NCBI RefSeq assembly: GCF_002086795.1
Contig: NZ_MVIM01000007.1
Coordinates: forward strand, 248,001-312,000
Length of the DNA: 64,000 nt
Direction of reading: 5' to 3'
From: Mycolicibacterium tusciae
GTDB lineage: Bacteria > Actinomycetota > Actinomycetes > Mycobacteriales > Mycobacteriaceae
Below the pieces are notes generated by a model. It was not told the origin of the DNA. It ran no database searches and saw only the letters and a list, made by a program, of their open reading frames with translations. This document shows positions 62,097 to 64,000 of the stretch, piece by piece; within the stretch, counting starts at the first letter, position 1, and the number at the start of each line of letters is the position of its first letter. Position numbers and translations under genes: made by a program.

Positions 62097-63563
62097 CTAC
62101 CGGCTACTCGAGCCCGTCGCCAGCGCTCGACGCTCCTTGAGCGCGTCCAGCAACCGATGTTCAGCGTCTTCGCCCGGCGTGATACGCGTTGGGATGCGAA
62201 GCAGGAAGAACGCGCCAAGCGCCCACCAGACACCGAACAGGATCCACGGCGGCACGTCGAGGAACGCCGGCATGCCCGGCAGGTAGAGGCTCAGCAGCCC
62301 GATGCACAGCACGACGGCGGCGCCGCCGATCAGCAGGCCGCCGTTGCCCTTGCCCCCGACCCGGAGCGGCCGATCCATCAGCGGCTCCCGGCGGCGCAGC
62401 ACGACGAAGACGACAGCCACCAGCAGGTAGGCAATGACGATGCTGGGAGAGCCGGAGTCGACGAGCCAGCCGAGCATCGCCTCGCCGAGGAACGGGGCGA
62501 CGACGGACAGGCCACCGATAAACAGAAGCGCGTTGATCGGGGTGCGGAACTTCGGGTGCAGCTTGCCGAACCATGCGGGCAGCATGCCCGAGCGCGCCAT
62601 CGAGTACATCAGACGCGAGGCGCCGAGGAGCAGCGAGTTCCACGACGTGAGGATGCCGGCGATGCCGCCCGCGATCAGGAGCTTCGACATGAAGTCGCTG
62701 CTGAACATCGCGCCGAACGCGTCCGCGGTGGCGATGTCCGCCTCCCCGAGTTCGGCGGCGCTCATCGCCGACGAGGTGGTCAGAATGGTCATGACGTACC
62801 AGATGGAGGCCAGGAGCACGGCGATGACGACCAGGCGTCCGATCTGACGGGCAGGGATGTTCACTTCCTCCGCGGACTGCGGGATGACGTCGAATCCGAC
62901 GAACAGGAACGGCACCACCACGAGCACGGCGAAGAACCCTGTGGTGCCGCCGGTGAAGAGCGGTTCCATGTTGTTCGTCGAGCCGCCGGTGAAGGATCCG
63001 ACGACCAGCATCAGGCCGATGACCAGCAACAGCACCACGACGAACGTCTGTGCCACACTCGCGAACTTGACGCCGAGGATGTTGATCGTGGTGATGACGA
63101 CCGCGGCGATCGCGCCGACCAGCGCCCAGGTGAGATAGACCTGGCTGCCCGCGACCTCCCACAACGGAACCTGGTTGAGGCCGGGAAAGAGGTACAGCGC
63201 GGTTCTGGGCAGAGCCACCGCCTCGAACATCACGATGGTCACGTAACCGCCGACGATGCCCCAGGAGCCGATGAACGACCACCGCGGGCCCATGCCGCGA
63301 AGCAAGAAGTTGTGCTCTCCTCCGGCCTTGGGCATGGCTGCCGTGAGCTCGGCGTACGTCAGGCCGACCACGCCCATGATCACACCGCCCGCGGTCATCG
63401 CCAGCACGGCCCCGAGCGTTCCCGCAGAGCCGATCCAGTCTCCGGTGAGCACCACCCAGCCGAAGCCGATCATGGCGCCAAAGCCGAGGGCTAATACATC
63501 CCAATTGCCGAGGACCTTCAGCAGAGAGGCGTCTTCGGGTTTATCGACTGCGTTTCTCTCCAT
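62097..63563 (-). CDS. APC-superfamily amino acid permease
   Basis: 488 residues, about twelve transmembrane helices. Helix 1 motif GFGAMIGFGWVVLTGDW, helix 2-3 LTYAELTAAMPKAGGEHNFL, and helix 8-9 ILTSWNSLLLGASRLMYSMA. Imports amino acids or amines by proton symport. Start at ATG 63563 (MERNAVDKPED) rather than an upstream in-frame start, since GAAAGGTG lies before it. Convergent with the YihY gene. Confidence 0.9.
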   Translation of the reverse strand: MERNAVDKPEDASLLKVLGNWDVLALGFGAMIGFGWVVLTGDWIGSAGTLGAVLAMTAGGVIMGVVGLTYAELTAAMPKAGGEHNFLLRGMGPRWSFIGSWGIVGGYVTIVMFEAVALPRTALYLFPGLNQVPLWEVAGSQVYLTWALVGAIAAVVITTINILGVKFASVAQTFVVVLLLVIGLMLVVGSFTGGSTNNMEPLFTGGTTGFFAVLVVVPFLFVGFDVIPQSAEEVNIPARQIGRLVVIAVLLASIWYVMTILTTSSAMSAAELGEADIATADAFGAMFSSDFMSKLLIAGGIAGILTSWNSLLLGASRLMYSMARSGMLPAWFGKLHPKFRTPINALLFIGGLSVVAPFLGEAMLGWLVDSGSPSIVIAYLLVAVVFVVLRRREPLMDRPLRVGGKGNGGLLIGGAAVVLCIGLLSLYLPGMPAFLDVPPWILFGVWWALGAFFLLRIPTRITPGEDAEHRLLDALKERRALATGSSSR

Positions 63564-63730
63564 TGAGAACACACCTTTCAGGTGCTCGTCTTGGCTACCG
63601 CTAAGGGCTGAACTCAAGCTAGCCGATTGTCGGTCCACGTCGATTGCGAAACGGCGCAAGGAGCAGGGCGATGGGAATGCGTGGCCTTTGGTCTCGACCA
63701 GCCGTGTTACCGGGCGATTTCAGCCGGCTG

Positions 63731-64000
63731 TCAGCGAGACGAGGTCTGCGGATTCACCCAGCGCCACTGTCGGGTGGAGCATTCCTGGGCGTCGGGAACG
63801 CGATCTCGCACTGCCGCAACCACACCCGGCCACCACTGCTCGTCGTAGTCGTCGCCGGATAGCCAGCCGCCCGGTGCCACCTTCGGCAGCCAGCCGTCAA
63901 TGTCGGCGAGCACGCTGTCGTACTCGTGGCGGGCGTCGAGGTGTACCCAGGCCAGGGACCCGTCGGTGAAGAGCGCGGCGGCCGCCGGCGACGGACTGAC
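63731..64000 (-). CDS. Class I SAM methyltransferase, partial (runs off the right edge)
   Basis: The C-terminal 89 residues are visible: FTDGSLAWVHLDARHEYDSV, then WLPKVAPGGWLSGDDYDEQW and a tail ending WVNPQTSSR. The order H-D-A-R-H-E-Y and the GGWLSGDDY strand match the methyltransferase_24/TylF-like group. The N-terminal SAM-binding part lies outside the window, so the substrate cannot be guessed. Confidence 0.75.
   Translation of the reverse strand, partial: VSPSPAAAALFTDGSLAWVHLDARHEYDSVLADIDGWLPKVAPGGWLSGDDYDEQWWPGVVAAVRDRVPDAQECSTRQWRWVNPQTSSR

Noticed and set aside
62157..63494. 445-codon forward frame antisense to the APC permease
   Set aside because: Strongly charged His/Asp/Gln/Arg sequence without structure; the permease is on the other strand.
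1..64000. CRISPR arrays, tRNA/rRNA genes, prophage or transposase genes
   Set aside because: I looked for regular repeats, cloverleaf-like segments and integrase/transposase motifs and saw none; weak structured RNAs could still be missed by eye.

Overview
The window is 64 kb of high-GC actinobacterial chromosome. It is almost certainly from a Mycobacterium, probably an environmental or rapidly growing (Mycolicibacterium-type) species. Evidence: a 13E12/DUF222 HNH protein, an Hsp20 of the mycobacterial 18-kDa-antigen type, a DesA3-type desaturase with its ferredoxin-reductase partner, a WS/DGAT acyltransferase, a fused HadA/HadB-like dehydratase, a DUF3516 helicase, F420-type enzymes and many GTG starts with 4-bp ATGA/GTGA gene overlaps. 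I see no rRNA, tRNA, CRISPR array, prophage or insertion sequence. About 80 protein genes are packed on both strands with short spacers.

Layout. 0-10 kb: 3' end of an unidentified gene, helicase, HNH protein, MHS transporter with HD protein, secreted GH16 hydrolase, AraC regulator, methyltransferase, a frameshifted LLM oxidoreductase and an SDR. 10.3-15.5 kb: small secreted protein, then a six-gene MoxR-DUF58-BatC-like-VWA-VWA-TPR-like operon on the minus strand. 15.5-21.5 kb: NTF2-like protein, thioesterase, a 38-residue acidic ORF coupled to a PPOX/F420 protein, lipoprotein, amidase, crotonase, metallophosphoesterase. 21.7-23 kb: FNT anion channel overlapping cyanase. 23-25.6 kb: desaturase operon (58-residue ORF, ferredoxin reductase, desaturase). 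25.7-29.3 kb: tandem TenA-family pair, an SCP2-PhyH fusion and a double MaoC dehydratase. 29.3-35.9 kb: ThDP enzyme, LysR/SDR/NTF2-like locus, NDH-2-like enzyme, DUF5996 protein, secreted protein.

36-43 kb is rich in regulators: a quinone reductase and a MarR gene share a palindrome type, and a TetR gene faces two membrane-protein genes across paired operators. It ends with a GH5-type hydrolase, an MBL-fold protein paired with an unknown partner, and an alpha/beta hydrolase. 43-50 kb: HD protein, TIGR03085 protein, phospholipase D, F420-reductase-like protein, J-domain protein, Hsp20 facing a MerR regulator, and a membrane/secreted protein pair. 50.4-51.8 kb is a decay hotspot: an NmrA fragment, a short Acg-type nitroreductase and a cytochrome P450 remnant. 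51.8-57.4 kb: cell-wall hydrolase, then TetR with two operators facing four redox genes, the last truncated next to a zinc-ribbon gene. 57.5-64 kb: WS/DGAT with alpha/beta hydrolase, ZIP-like transporter, YihY/BrkB protein, APC permease and a partial methyltransferase.

Best candidates for new biology: (1) FNT channel plus cyanase as a cyanate uptake/detoxification unit; (2) a tandem TENA_E + TENA_C pair that could perform two consecutive steps of thiamin-pyrimidine salvage; (3) an SCP2 domain fused to a phytanoyl-CoA-hydroxylase-like dioxygenase; (4) an MBL-fold/unknown-protein pair; (5) two sub-60-residue ORFs tightly coupled to redox genes; (6) four operator/regulator sets readable from the DNA. 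Everything was read by eye; no similarity search was run.
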